64,000 nt of DNA. It comes from Thermaurantimonas sp046295455 (GTDB lineage: Bacteria; Bacteroidota; Bacteroidia; Flavobacteriales; Schleiferiaceae). Under the pieces are notes generated by a model. That model was not told the origin of the DNA, did not search any database, and worked only from the letters and a program-made list of their open reading frames with translations. A program made the position numbers and the translations under genes. The stretch's first letter is position 1. Every line of letters starts with the position of its first letter. The stretch lies in assembly GCA_046295455.1 (NCBI GenBank), contig JBKBNI010000007.1:62001-126000 (forward strand), in the 5' to 3' direction. Positions 36,665 through 44,760 of the stretch are shown here, piece after piece.

Positions 36665-37390
36665 CTACACGACACCTCCGTTTATATGTAGGGTCTGCCC
36701 GGTGATGAAACTACAGTTTTCGGAAGCGAGGAATATTATGGCATGACCAATTTCATGCGCCGGTCCAAGTCGATTTTGAGCACTTTTCTCTTTAAAATAA
36801 TTCAGCATCTCAGCCGGAATCTGAGAGATCAATCCCACATCCATGTAGCCGGGGGCAATACAATTTACAGTAATCCCAAAAGCCGCCCAGTCTGCCGCTA
36901 AGGCCCGTGCCAGGCCCGTCAGCCCGGCTTTGGATGCTGCGTAAGCTGAAGTACCTCTTACAAACGTACAACCTACCACAGATGATATAAAGACAATTCG
37001 ACCGAACTGATTGGCTCTCATATCGTTGAAAAAAGCTTGTGAGAGATAAAAAGGCACCGACAGATTGATGTCGAGGGTTCTTTGCCATTGATGGTGGTCG
37101 AGCTTATGTGCAGGGGCCGAATGGCTGATGCCTGCATTTGCCACCACCACATCTACGGACTGACCGATGGTTTCTTTTAGCTGCTGCACGTCTTCAAAAG
37201 ATTGCAGAGATTGACGGATCACCCGTACATTCTCCAGACCGATCTTATTAACAAATGAAAGTAATTCCTCAGCCCGGCTGTATGCTTGTAAGATCAAATT
37301 GTATCCGGCGGATGCCAGAATAGGGAGTACCGCGCGCCCGATACCACCGGAGGCTCCGGTAAGCAGGAGGGTTTTAGTCTTTTGTTCCAT
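36665..37390 (-). CDS. SDR-family oxidoreductase (FabG-like)
   Basis: A 241-residue short-chain dehydrogenase. The cofactor loop TGASGGIGRAV at residues 11-21, NAG at 85-87, and the catalytic Ser137, Tyr150 and Lys154 (SAYAASKAGL) are present, and the C-terminus FITGQTLHINGGVV is typical of FabG-like 3-oxoacyl reductases. It overlaps the upstream acetyltransferase-like gene by 17 bases and is the last of three overlapping minus-strand genes, so it probably works on the same product as its partners rather than in bulk fatty-acid synthesis. The substrate cannot be told from the sequence. Confidence 0.92.
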   Translation of the reverse strand: MEQKTKTLLLTGASGGIGRAVLPILASAGYNLILQAYSRAEELLSFVNKIGLENVRVIRQSLQSFEDVQQLKETIGQSVDVVVANAGISHSAPAHKLDHHQWQRTLDINLSVPFYLSQAFFNDMRANQFGRIVFISSVVGCTFVRGTSAYAASKAGLTGLARALAADWAAFGITVNCIAPGYMDVGLISQIPAEMLNYFKEKSAQNRLGPAHEIGHAIIFLASENCSFITGQTLHINGGVV

Positions 37391-38273
37391 AAGGAGTGTA
37401 CATCGTTATACCTCTGTTGTGATACGATTCTATCATGACTTCCAGCATCCTCGCTGCATCGGCCAGAAGAGAGGGGGCCTCACCCAGGCGGGTATGCTTC
37501 ATGGCCGACTGATTGACAAACATAGTAATCAAAGCGTCACATTGTCGTTTTGCAGATTGTACAGGGTTGTGCACTTTAACCTTGTGTGAATAGGTCATTC
37601 CATCAAAATCGGTGACAGATACGTCAAATTCAATATGGTAATAAACCGGATATGGAAAATCATCGACTAAATCTTCTAAAAGGTGAAGACTCGTACCCGC
37701 TTGAGCCAGTGTGACCCCGGCATACAGTATTTTTCCTCCAATTTCAGTCAGGCGATGAAATGGCGAAAACCGATCGTACGGAGTAAGCCTGGCCCTATGG
37801 CCTTCGGTCAGCCAATCTGCTAAAGGACCATATGCGCATACAGGCTCAGTAGGACTTAGAGAGCGCTTCACTCCAGGAAGTTTGCGGAAGTGCTCAGTGA
37901 TGGCACCCATGACAGAAGGGTCTGTGCGAACATCGAAGTGTGGATGACTGCGAATGTAGTCCAGCTGAAATGCTGGATTCGGTGACGACGGCATGAGCAG
38001 ATTACCTTCAGGGCCAATCACTTCTAATACGGCATCGATCACGGTCTGAGGGCCTTTTTCCAGGTACCCCATCCGGCTCATCGAGCTGTGCAGCAGCAGT
38101 GAGTCACCTGCCTTGAGCCCCATTGTGCGAAGTTGCTCGGCTAGAATCCGGACAGTGATCACTTGACCTTTTGCAGCTTTTTGAGCAAGATTTTTTCTGA
38201 TTTTTTCTTTTTTATACTCCCTGTATTTTTCCAGTAACACATTGGGGGTTAAGGAACGAATCAGTTTTCTCAT
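37374..38273 (-). CDS. AAC(3)-fold N-acetyltransferase (Antibiotic_NAT family)
   Basis: A 299-residue protein of the aminoglycoside 3-N-acetyltransferase fold. Family features include LLLHSSMSRMGYLEKGPQ, LLMPSSPNPAF, the segment RSLSPTEPVCAYGPLADWLT and PYDRFSPFHRL. The position that is often His in the RSxHP motif of resistance enzymes reads Ser here (RSLSP). Together with an N-terminal basic helix (residues about 1-35) this argues against an aminoglycoside resistance role and for acetylation of an amino sugar or similar. It overlaps its neighbours by 4 and 17 bases in a three-gene operon with the toroid protein and the SDR. Confidence 0.85.
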   Translation of the reverse strand: MRKLIRSLTPNVLLEKYREYKKEKIRKNLAQKAAKGQVITVRILAEQLRTMGLKAGDSLLLHSSMSRMGYLEKGPQTVIDAVLEVIGPEGNLLMPSSPNPAFQLDYIRSHPHFDVRTDPSVMGAITEHFRKLPGVKRSLSPTEPVCAYGPLADWLTEGHRARLTPYDRFSPFHRLTEIGGKILYAGVTLAQAGTSLHLLEDLVDDFPYPVYYHIEFDVSVTDFDGMTYSHKVKVHNPVQSAKRQCDALITMFVNQSAMKHTRLGEAPSLLADAARMLEVMIESYHNRGITMYTPYGTKD

Positions 38274-39463
38274 GCGTCATTGTCTATTATCAAGTGATAG
38301 TACATCAATGCATCAATTAAATACTTCACACCCCAGTTTGGTAACCGGAATGGCTCATACCTTCCCCAAATCGGCGAGCTGCCGGTGAGCGCTCCACACA
38401 TATTAGGATCTCTATACGTACGAATTTGTTGGCTCAAAAGGTAGTTTATCAGTCTGAAATACAAGATTTTCCATTCCAATTCACAGGTGTGAATATACAA
38501 TTTGCAAAATATAATGGCCGTTTGAGCCACCCCTGTATTGCATATGCTCCCATGACCCGTCCAGTCATTAGAATACCGGCCTCTCAGCAGTCCTTCGTTT
38601 CGAAGTTTACCGGCGAGGGCATGGGCTGTTGAGAGAGCAGATTCCAGAAGGGTCTTGTCTTTGGATTGAATGGCTATATCCAGCAGCCCGTCAAGGGTAT
38701 AGGCTATGGTGTGAAGAATGGGTTTGTCGTTGTACTTTAGTGAGTTATCTGCGTTTTTATACCATCCGTTGGGCTGTAGTTGCTGCCCGGCGACCCAATG
38801 GGCATTCTTCAATGCTGCCCTGATATATATCGGTTTTCCGGTTACCTGGCCTAATGTATACAGAGGAGCAGATACATAGGTATCATATACTCGTATAGCA
38901 TTCATATACACGTACCGGTCCCAGTATCCTGCAGGGTTCTGAATTTCAACGAGCCAGTCGGCTGCATTCTGCGCTGCAGAGAGGTACTTCTGCTCTTTGA
39001 AGTGCAGAAATCCTTGGATCATGCCTCGAAGGATCTGTCCGGTGTTGAAAACGATTTCAGGTCTGCCCTCGGCCAGGTATCCACCTGCCCAACCGCCGGA
39101 TGGCTTTTGAATAGACACCAGCCAATCCAGTGTGCGACGGGCTGAGTTGGAAATACGCTCCTGAGCGCTCAATGCCTTCCACATCAGAAAAGATTCTGCT
39201 ATATAGCCGGATGTTTCGGGATAGGAGGATGTCCAGCCTTTCGAAAAATCGTAGGTAGCAAAGCCTGCATCTTCGCTCTGGGATTGATTGTACAGCAGCC
39301 AGTTGATGGCGAGCTCTATAGCTGTGTTTATTACATCGGTTTCCGGTGTCGATTCCTTTTTCATGTGCAAATGGCCGAAAGAAGTGCGAAGTGCCTGCAT
39401 TTTGGACCAGGAAGAAGTTGTATGTAAAAAATACAGTATGTAGTTAACTAGCGAGCGAATCAC
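38270..39463 (-). CDS. Alpha/alpha-toroid protein of unknown function (glycan-related?)
   Basis: A 397-residue protein built of repeated helical hairpins carrying WL-x-Q/I-Q-x-x-x-G-x-W motifs (LDWLVSIQKPSGGWAGG, AADWLVEIQNPAGYWDR, AHWVAGQQLQPNGWY), the pattern of alpha/alpha-barrel toroids seen in glycoside hydrolases, polysaccharide lyases and terpene cyclases. No catalytic DxDD or known lyase motif was seen, and there is no signal peptide. Start is a GTG at 39463; a minus-strand promoter element (TACCTTTG, 39487-39494) lies 24 bases upstream, supporting it. ATGs at 39400 and 39364 are alternatives. It is first in an overlapping operon with an AAC(3)-fold acetyltransferase and an SDR, which suggests sugar or glycan modification. 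Confidence 0.7.
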   Translation of the reverse strand: MIRSLVNYILYFLHTTSSWSKMQALRTSFGHLHMKKESTPETDVINTAIELAINWLLYNQSQSEDAGFATYDFSKGWTSSYPETSGYIAESFLMWKALSAQERISNSARRTLDWLVSIQKPSGGWAGGYLAEGRPEIVFNTGQILRGMIQGFLHFKEQKYLSAAQNAADWLVEIQNPAGYWDRYVYMNAIRVYDTYVSAPLYTLGQVTGKPIYIRAALKNAHWVAGQQLQPNGWYKNADNSLKYNDKPILHTIAYTLDGLLDIAIQSKDKTLLESALSTAHALAGKLRNEGLLRGRYSNDWTGHGSICNTGVAQTAIIFCKLYIHTCELEWKILYFRLINYLLSQQIRTYRDPNMCGALTGSSPIWGRYEPFRLPNWGVKYLIDALMYYHLIIDNDA

Positions 39464-39486
39464 GTTTTTTGTTATAAAATGACGGG

Positions 39487-39494
39487 CAAAGGTA
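39487..39494 (-). promoter_or_regulatory. Promoter -7 element of the toroid/acetyltransferase/SDR operon
   Basis: Read on the minus strand the bases are TACCTTTG, an exact TAnnTTTG match, 24 bases ahead of the GTG start at 39463. No clear -33 box was found. Confidence 0.5.
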
Positions 39495-39517
39495 TTGACC
39501 AGCGGTGGTCAGAAAGG

Positions 39518-42319
39518 CTACAAACCAGCTACAGCAAGCTTCTTGGAGAGGTATCGCGCTGTGTAGGAGCGTTCACACTGGACTAAATCCTCCGGTGTAC
39601 CTTCGAATAGGAGTTCTCCCCCCTCTGTACCCCCTTCAGGGCCAAGGTCGATGATCCAATCGGCGCATTTTATTACGTCGGGGTGGTGCTCTATGACTAC
39701 AAGTGTATGGCCTTTTGCAATCAGAGCATTAAATGCATCCAGAAGTTTTTTTACGTCATGGAAGTGCAAACCTGTTGTAGGCTCATCAAAAATGAAGAGT
39801 GTAGGCAGTTGTGTATTCCCCTGGGAGAGAAAGGTCGCAAGTTTCAGCCTTTGTGCTTCGCCTCCGCTGAGGGTGCTTCCGGGTTGGCCGAGTTTTACGT
39901 ATCCCAGACCTACATCCAGCAGTGGTTTCATCTGCCCGGCTATTTTATCAGATCCATTCTTCCTGAAAAAATCATAGGCATCATCGATGGTCATTTCGAG
40001 TATGTCAAATATGGATTTTCCATTTACCTTGACTTCCAGTACATCTTTTTTGTAGCGTTTGCCGTTACACTCTTCGCATACCAGGTGTACATCTGCCATA
40101 AATTGCATATCTACCGTGATGATGCCCTCTCCCTCGCATGTTTCACATCGACCTCCTGGCACATTGAATGAAAAATGCCTAGCAGAATAGCCCCGGAGTT
40201 TTGATAACTTCTGACTGGCAAATAGTTCCCGAATGCCATCGAAGGCCTTAATATAGGTGATCGGATTGCTTCGTGAGGATTTTCCGATCGGATTTTGATC
40301 CACAAATTCTACGTTTTGAATATACTTCCCAGGCAGATGTATTGCCTTGTGCAGACCTGGCTTGTTGCCAGGTCGATCCAGAGCTCTGAGTACAGCCGGA
40401 TGCAGAATGTCATTGATCAAGCTTGATTTTCCTGAGCCGCTCACACCGGTCACAGCATTGAGGCATCCGACCGCCAGCCGAGCAGTGATGGACTTCAGGT
40501 TGTTTTGATAAGCTTCTTCTATGACGATATAGTCCAGTGGGCGACGTCGGACTTTCGGGATTTCGATTTCCAATTTTCCGGTCAGATATTTGGCGGTAAG
40601 ACTGCCAGTTTCAGTGTTGAGTTCTGACGGTTCCCCTGCAAAAACAATTTCTCCTCCCAGACTTCCGGCGCCCGGACCCATGTCAATGAGGTATTCCGAA
40701 GCCAGTATTACATCTTCGTCGTGTTCGACTACTATAACCGTATTTCCGAGGCTTTTAAGCCGCTTAAGTATTGAAATGAGTCTTTCTGTATCTCGGCTGT
40801 GCAGTCCTATACTCGGCTCATCGAGAATATAGATTGAGCCCACCAGACTGCTGCCGAGTGCTGTAGTAAGCTGAATTCGCTGAGTCTCCCCTCCCGATAG
40901 CGTATCGCTCCGGCGATTGAGGGTAAGATATCCAAGGCCAACATCGCACAGGTAACGCAGTCGGGAATTGATTTCGGTAAGCAGGCGATCGGTAATTTTC
41001 TTTTCATGGGCTTCAAACTGCCAGTTTTCCGTAAGACTCAGCAGGTCTCGGACCTGCATGTGAACCAGATCGGCGATGGTGTGCTCCTTGACCTTAACAT
41101 AGAGGGCTTCTTTTCTCAGCCGACATCCCTTACAGTCTGGACATACCGTACGCCCTCTGTATCGCGAGAGCAGCACCCTGTATTGAATTTTATGAAGGTT
41201 GGCCTCCAGCTCGTTGAAAAAATCATGGATACCCTTAAAGTAGCGTGTGCCGTGCCAAAGCATTTCTTTCTGTTCGGCGGTGAGCATTCGGTAGGGTCTG
41301 TGAATCGGCAATCCGGAACGCTCGGCTCCACTCACCACTTGTGCCAGCCATGTGCGCATCCCTTCTGTACGCCATGGAGCCACACATCCGTCAAAAACCG
41401 AAATATTTTGGTCCGGGATGACCAGATTTTCATCGATACCGATTACGCTTCCCCATCCCTCGCAGGTAGGGCATGCCCCGTATGGGGTGTTAAAACTAAA
41501 CAGGTGAGGGCTCGGCTCCTCAAACTGAATGCCGTCTTCAGCAAATTCGTTGGAAAATTCGCAGGTGTACTCCGGATGATCGGGAAAGATGACTGTACAT
41601 CGGCCCCGACCTTCAAAAAAAGCCGTTTGTACCGAATCGGCCAGTCGGTTAGCTTCTTCTTCATTGATACGGCCTGTCACTCCGCGGTCAACGACCACAT
41701 GTAGTGCATCTTCTTCCGATGGTTTATAATCTGTTATTCTCACAACTTCTTCTCCATTCCACAATCTTGCAAATCCTTGCTGCCTGAGAATATTCAGACT
41801 CTCGGCTATGCTCCGGCCGGACAATGGTCGGTGAATGAAGACCAGAAGGTAGCGAAGTTCATCATTGATTCCGATGAGATAATCAACTACATCTGATACA
41901 GTATGTCGCTTTACAATTTTTCCGCTTACTGGTGAATAGGTTTTCCCTACACGGGCAAATAGCAATTTCAGGTAATCATAAATTTCAGTGCTGGTACCTA
42001 CTGTACTCCTCGAATTTCGGCTTGAAACTTTCTGCTGGATGGCAATGGCCGGGGCAAGTCCGGATATGGAATCAACTTCCGGCTTTGTGAGCTTGCCGGT
42101 AAACTGCCTTGCGTACGAAGAGAGACTTTCTACATATCGCCTCTGCCCCTCTGCATAAAGCGTATCGAATGCCAATGACGATTTACCACTGCCTGAGACC
42201 CCGGTTATTACCACAAACTTCGCTCTTGGTATGGAGACAGATACATTTTTAAGATTGTGCATGCGGGCGCCCTTGATGGTGATATACTCTTTTCCTTCCC
42301 GCAATTGTTTTTCAGCCAT
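39518..42319 (-). CDS. uvrA: Excinuclease ABC subunit A
   Basis: A 933-residue DNA damage-recognition ATPase of nucleotide excision repair. Both ABC modules are complete: Walker A loops GVSGSGKSSLAFD (about residue 36) and GVSGSGKSSLIND (about 635), two LSGGE signatures (TLSGGETQRIQL and TLSGGEAQRLKL) and Walker B segments (YILDEPSIGLH, FIFDEPTTGLH). Zinc-binding cysteine clusters are seen at CPTCEGWG, CPDCKGCR, and CETCEGEG/CEECNGKRY. The length is normal. It stands alone on the minus strand, divergent from the sigma-factor gene. Confidence 0.97.
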   Translation of the reverse strand: MAEKQLREGKEYITIKGARMHNLKNVSVSIPRAKFVVITGVSGSGKSSLAFDTLYAEGQRRYVESLSSYARQFTGKLTKPEVDSISGLAPAIAIQQKVSSRNSRSTVGTSTEIYDYLKLLFARVGKTYSPVSGKIVKRHTVSDVVDYLIGINDELRYLLVFIHRPLSGRSIAESLNILRQQGFARLWNGEEVVRITDYKPSEEDALHVVVDRGVTGRINEEEANRLADSVQTAFFEGRGRCTVIFPDHPEYTCEFSNEFAEDGIQFEEPSPHLFSFNTPYGACPTCEGWGSVIGIDENLVIPDQNISVFDGCVAPWRTEGMRTWLAQVVSGAERSGLPIHRPYRMLTAEQKEMLWHGTRYFKGIHDFFNELEANLHKIQYRVLLSRYRGRTVCPDCKGCRLRKEALYVKVKEHTIADLVHMQVRDLLSLTENWQFEAHEKKITDRLLTEINSRLRYLCDVGLGYLTLNRRSDTLSGGETQRIQLTTALGSSLVGSIYILDEPSIGLHSRDTERLISILKRLKSLGNTVIVVEHDEDVILASEYLIDMGPGAGSLGGEIVFAGEPSELNTETGSLTAKYLTGKLEIEIPKVRRRPLDYIVIEEAYQNNLKSITARLAVGCLNAVTGVSGSGKSSLINDILHPAVLRALDRPGNKPGLHKAIHLPGKYIQNVEFVDQNPIGKSSRSNPITYIKAFDGIRELFASQKLSKLRGYSARHFSFNVPGGRCETCEGEGIITVDMQFMADVHLVCEECNGKRYKKDVLEVKVNGKSIFDILEMTIDDAYDFFRKNGSDKIAGQMKPLLDVGLGYVKLGQPGSTLSGGEAQRLKLATFLSQGNTQLPTLFIFDEPTTGLHFHDVKKLLDAFNALIAKGHTLVVIEHHPDVIKCADWIIDLGPEGGTEGGELLFEGTPEDLVQCERSYTARYLSKKLAVAGL

Positions 42320-42370
42320 TCTCTCCAGTAGATAAAAAATGAGAACAAAATTATAAAACCCAACTTTGTT

Positions 42371-42400
42371 GAATTGTTTAATTAATCTTTTATCTTTGTA
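42371..42400 (+). promoter_or_regulatory. Promoter of the ECF sigma factor gene
   Basis: TTG at 42371-42373, a 19-base spacer and TATCTTTG at 42393-42400 give an excellent match to the Bacteroidota primary-sigma promoter. The leader to the ATG at 42486 would be about 78 bases. The same gap must also hold the divergent uvrA promoter; CAAAATTA at 42346-42353 (TAATTTTG on the minus strand) is a candidate. Confidence 0.75.
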
Positions 42401-42485
42401 CTCATTTAATAAACCTGCGTCAGCCTATAGAATACCGCTACTTCTTTATTATACAATGTGGTTCTAACATTTACAAGAAGTAGTT

Positions 42486-43085
42486 ATGGCTTACCAGGAT
42501 TTGACTGACCATCAGTTGATAGAAAAATACATCGCCGGTGATGAAAGTGCTTTTGCATCTCTGCTGGCGCGTCATGAGAAGAAGGTGTATCAATACATTC
42601 TCTCCAAAGTCAAAGATGAAAGTCTGGCAGACGACCTGTTTCAGGATGTATTTATAAAAGTGATCAACACACTTAAACTCGGCCGATACACCGAAGAGGG
42701 AAAATTCATTCACTGGGTACTCCGTATATCCCATAACTATGTGATTGACTACTTCAGAAAGTCCAATCGGGTGACCTTTGTCAGCCAGACCCATGATCAA
42801 AAATCTATTTTTTCGCGCATCAAAGCCAGTGTACCAAGTTGGGAATCCCAGGTGATCTCTGAGCAGACGGAGATTGATTTAAAAAAACTGATCTCGATGC
42901 TTCCCGAAGAGCAGAGACATGTGCTTGAAATGCGGATCTACGAAGATCTGAGCTTTAGAGAGATCGCTGAGGTCACGTCTGTAAGTATCAACACTGCATT
43001 GGGCAGAATGAGGTATGCACTGATCAATCTCCGAAAATTGATTGAAAAATATAAGGTCAATATTGAATTGCCGGTTGTAGACTGA
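42486..43085 (+). CDS. ECF-type RNA polymerase sigma factor
   Basis: A 199-residue sigma-70 family factor with only regions 2 and 4. Region 2 runs from DLTDHQLIEKYIAGDESAF through SLADDLFQDVFIKVINTL to FIHWVLRISHNYVIDYFRKS (-10 recognition helix), and region 4 is the C-terminal HTH (LPEEQRHVLEMRIYEDLSFREIAEVTSVSINTALGRM). No anti-sigma gene follows; the next gene is convergent and only 5 bases away. Its regulon and signal are unknown. Bacteroidota ECF factors of this stand-alone type may be constitutively made. Confidence 0.95.
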   Translation: MAYQDLTDHQLIEKYIAGDESAFASLLARHEKKVYQYILSKVKDESLADDLFQDVFIKVINTLKLGRYTEEGKFIHWVLRISHNYVIDYFRKSNRVTFVSQTHDQKSIFSRIKASVPSWESQVISEQTEIDLKKLISMLPEEQRHVLEMRIYEDLSFREIAEVTSVSINTALGRMRYALINLRKLIEKYKVNIELPVVD

Positions 43086-43090
43086 TCGGA

Positions 43091-43678
43091 TTAAAAGCGA
43101 ATTGCCATACCATTGTGCAGAGGCACTACACTCATTTGGCTTAACTGATTTTTTAGTAAAGTATTTCGCCTGTTTTTATACATCGAAAATTGATAAATGT
43201 CAAAAATGGCAAGAAATGCACCTTGTAAAATTAAAGAAGACCCGAAGCCCCGAAGTCTGTCGGGATTTCCGGAGTTTTCAGAATTTGCAAGTGATCTCAT
43301 GGCAATACCCGCCGTGATGTAGGCAAAGTCAAGGCCGGTATTGAGCATTAGTGAGTTTTCGATTCCTATCAACCTTTGCGTGAGGTCATACAAATCCGGA
43401 TCTTTAAGTGGTCTTGTGAGTAAATAACCTGCAGCTGCTATGCCCAGGTTTACAGCGTTCCACCCTACATTCATTTGGTGAAAGTATTTGGTGCTACCTG
43501 TCGAGGTAAGATTTCCATAGATGCCTGTTCCAATATTGGCCAATGCCCATCCGCCGAGTATGAGCATGTTGTTTTTTGAAGTGCGTACTCTCCATACATC
43601 CGTATCTGCTATTGAATACTGGGATTTAGCAAGCATCGGTATGATCACAAGCACCATCAGAGAAATCCTGATTTTCAT
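43091..43678 (-). CDS. DUF6992-like membrane-associated protein
   Basis: A 195-residue protein with a signal peptide (about 1-19, ending LAKSQ) and three or four further hydrophobic, Gly/Ala-rich segments. The phrase FHQMNVGWNAVNLGIAAAGY and the NMLILGGWALANIGTGIYG stretch recall a Bacteroidota family that I know as DUF6992. It has no known function. It lies just upstream of nothing on its strand except a convergent sigma factor and follows rnhA by 3 bases, so it may be the last gene of a purN-rnhA transcript. Confidence 0.7.
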   Translation of the reverse strand: MKIRISLMVLVIIPMLAKSQYSIADTDVWRVRTSKNNMLILGGWALANIGTGIYGNLTSTGSTKYFHQMNVGWNAVNLGIAAAGYLLTRPLKDPDLYDLTQRLIGIENSLMLNTGLDFAYITAGIAMRSLANSENSGNPDRLRGFGSSLILQGAFLAIFDIYQFSMYKNRRNTLLKNQLSQMSVVPLHNGMAIRF

Positions 43679-43681
43679 GTT

Positions 43682-44161
43682 TTAATTGAGGTTTAATGAT
43701 TCTTCATAGTCAACATCTGATTCAGGATTAGGTTTAGAAATACTCTCGACGGCCAGTTGATCGCATCGCTCGTTGTAGGGATGATTGTTGTGCCCTTTAA
43801 CCCAGTGAAAAGTAGGCCTCAGTCGCTGATAGAGTGCATCAAATTCCAGCCACAGGTCTTTGTTTTTTACCTTTTTCCAGCCCTTTTTTTTCCACCCGGC
43901 AAGCCAATTTTGATTAATGGCGTTTATGACGTAGGTCGAATCTGAATATATTTCGATGGGGTAGTCTTCTGATTTGATTGCCTTGAGCGCATCGATCACT
44001 GCCAGCAGTTCCATCCTGTTGTTGGTCGTGAGCCTGAAGTGTCTTGTAAGGGTAAGCTCTTTTCCTTTATATGTGAGAATGGCGGCATAGGCTCCCGGCC
44101 CTGGGTTGCCGGAGCACGCGCCATCTGTGTATATCCGTATGACTGAATTCTGGTCAGTCAT
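43682..44161 (-). CDS. rnhA: Ribonuclease HI
   Basis: A 159-residue enzyme that cleaves the RNA strand of RNA-DNA hybrids. The carboxylate triad can be read as Asp13 (IYTDGACSGNPG), Glu51 (NNRMELLAVIDAL) and Asp74 (IYSDSTYVINAI), with the basic handle region WKKKGWKKVKNKDLW and the catalytic-loop histidine in HWVKGHNNHPYNERCD. Length and order are those of the classic bacterial type. It overlaps the purN stop by 8 bases and is followed closely by the DUF6992-like gene. Confidence 0.96.
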   Translation of the reverse strand: MTDQNSVIRIYTDGACSGNPGPGAYAAILTYKGKELTLTRHFRLTTNNRMELLAVIDALKAIKSEDYPIEIYSDSTYVINAINQNWLAGWKKKGWKKVKNKDLWLEFDALYQRLRPTFHWVKGHNNHPYNERCDQLAVESISKPNPESDVDYEESLNLN

Positions 44162-44726
44162 CCATGTCCTGTAAGAGCGATTCTATGACGCCAGGATAAT
44201 GCGCATGCTCGAGTTGTTGAACTTTATATGCTACTTCCTCAGGGGTGTCTTCGGGATCTATATCCACAGTAGCCTGGAAGATGATTTCACCCTCATCATA
44301 ATCTTCGGTGAGGTAGTGTATAGTGATGCCGGTCTCTTCTTCTTCATTTTCGACTACCGCTTCATGTACCTTCATTCCATACATGCCTTCTCCTCCGTAG
44401 TCCGGCAGCAGAGCCGGATGAATGTTTACGATCCGACGTTCGTAAAACTGTAGTATGTTTGAAGGAATCTTTTTTAAAAATCCGGCCAAAGCGATGAAAT
44501 CAACTTTCGCGGCCCGAAGACGAGATAGTACTGTGCCGTTCTCCAATTCCTCCTGATCAAAGATCAACACAGGAATACCTAGTTTTTTCATACGGTCAAT
44601 TACCCCGGCTTTTTTATTGTTTGTGCATACAAGGGTTACTCTACCAATGTCACTGTCCATAAAATGACGTGCAATCTTTTCGGCATTGCTTCCACTTCCC
44701 GAAGCAAATACAGCGATACGCTTCAT
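44154..44726 (-). CDS. purN: Phosphoribosylglycinamide formyltransferase
   Basis: A 190-residue GAR transformylase of purine synthesis that uses 10-formyl-tetrahydrofolate. Recognised by the opening AVFASGSGSNAEKI, FIALAGFLKKIP, and the catalytic Asn-His pair in RIVNIHPALLPDYGG, with the TEDYDEGEII segment providing the catalytic aspartate. It overlaps rnhA by 8 bases. The hybrid kinase gene upstream ends 34 bases before its start, so it may share that transcript or use a promoter within the kinase 3' end. Confidence 0.95.
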   Translation of the reverse strand: MKRIAVFASGSGSNAEKIARHFMDSDIGRVTLVCTNNKKAGVIDRMKKLGIPVLIFDQEELENGTVLSRLRAAKVDFIALAGFLKKIPSNILQFYERRIVNIHPALLPDYGGEGMYGMKVHEAVVENEEEETGITIHYLTEDYDEGEIIFQATVDIDPEDTPEEVAYKVQQLEHAHYPGVIESLLQDMDD

Positions 44727-44760
44727 TCAAGATATTATAATTTGGACAAAAGTAGTATTT

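Noticed and set aside
37374..38273. Aminoglycoside resistance gene
   Set aside because: The fold matches AAC(3), but the motif variation and the operon context with a toroid protein and an SDR point to a metabolic role.
41006..41704. Open frame of about 232 codons on the plus strand inside uvrA
   Set aside because: It is antisense to the conserved zinc-finger and ATPase region of uvrA, and has no recognisable motif.
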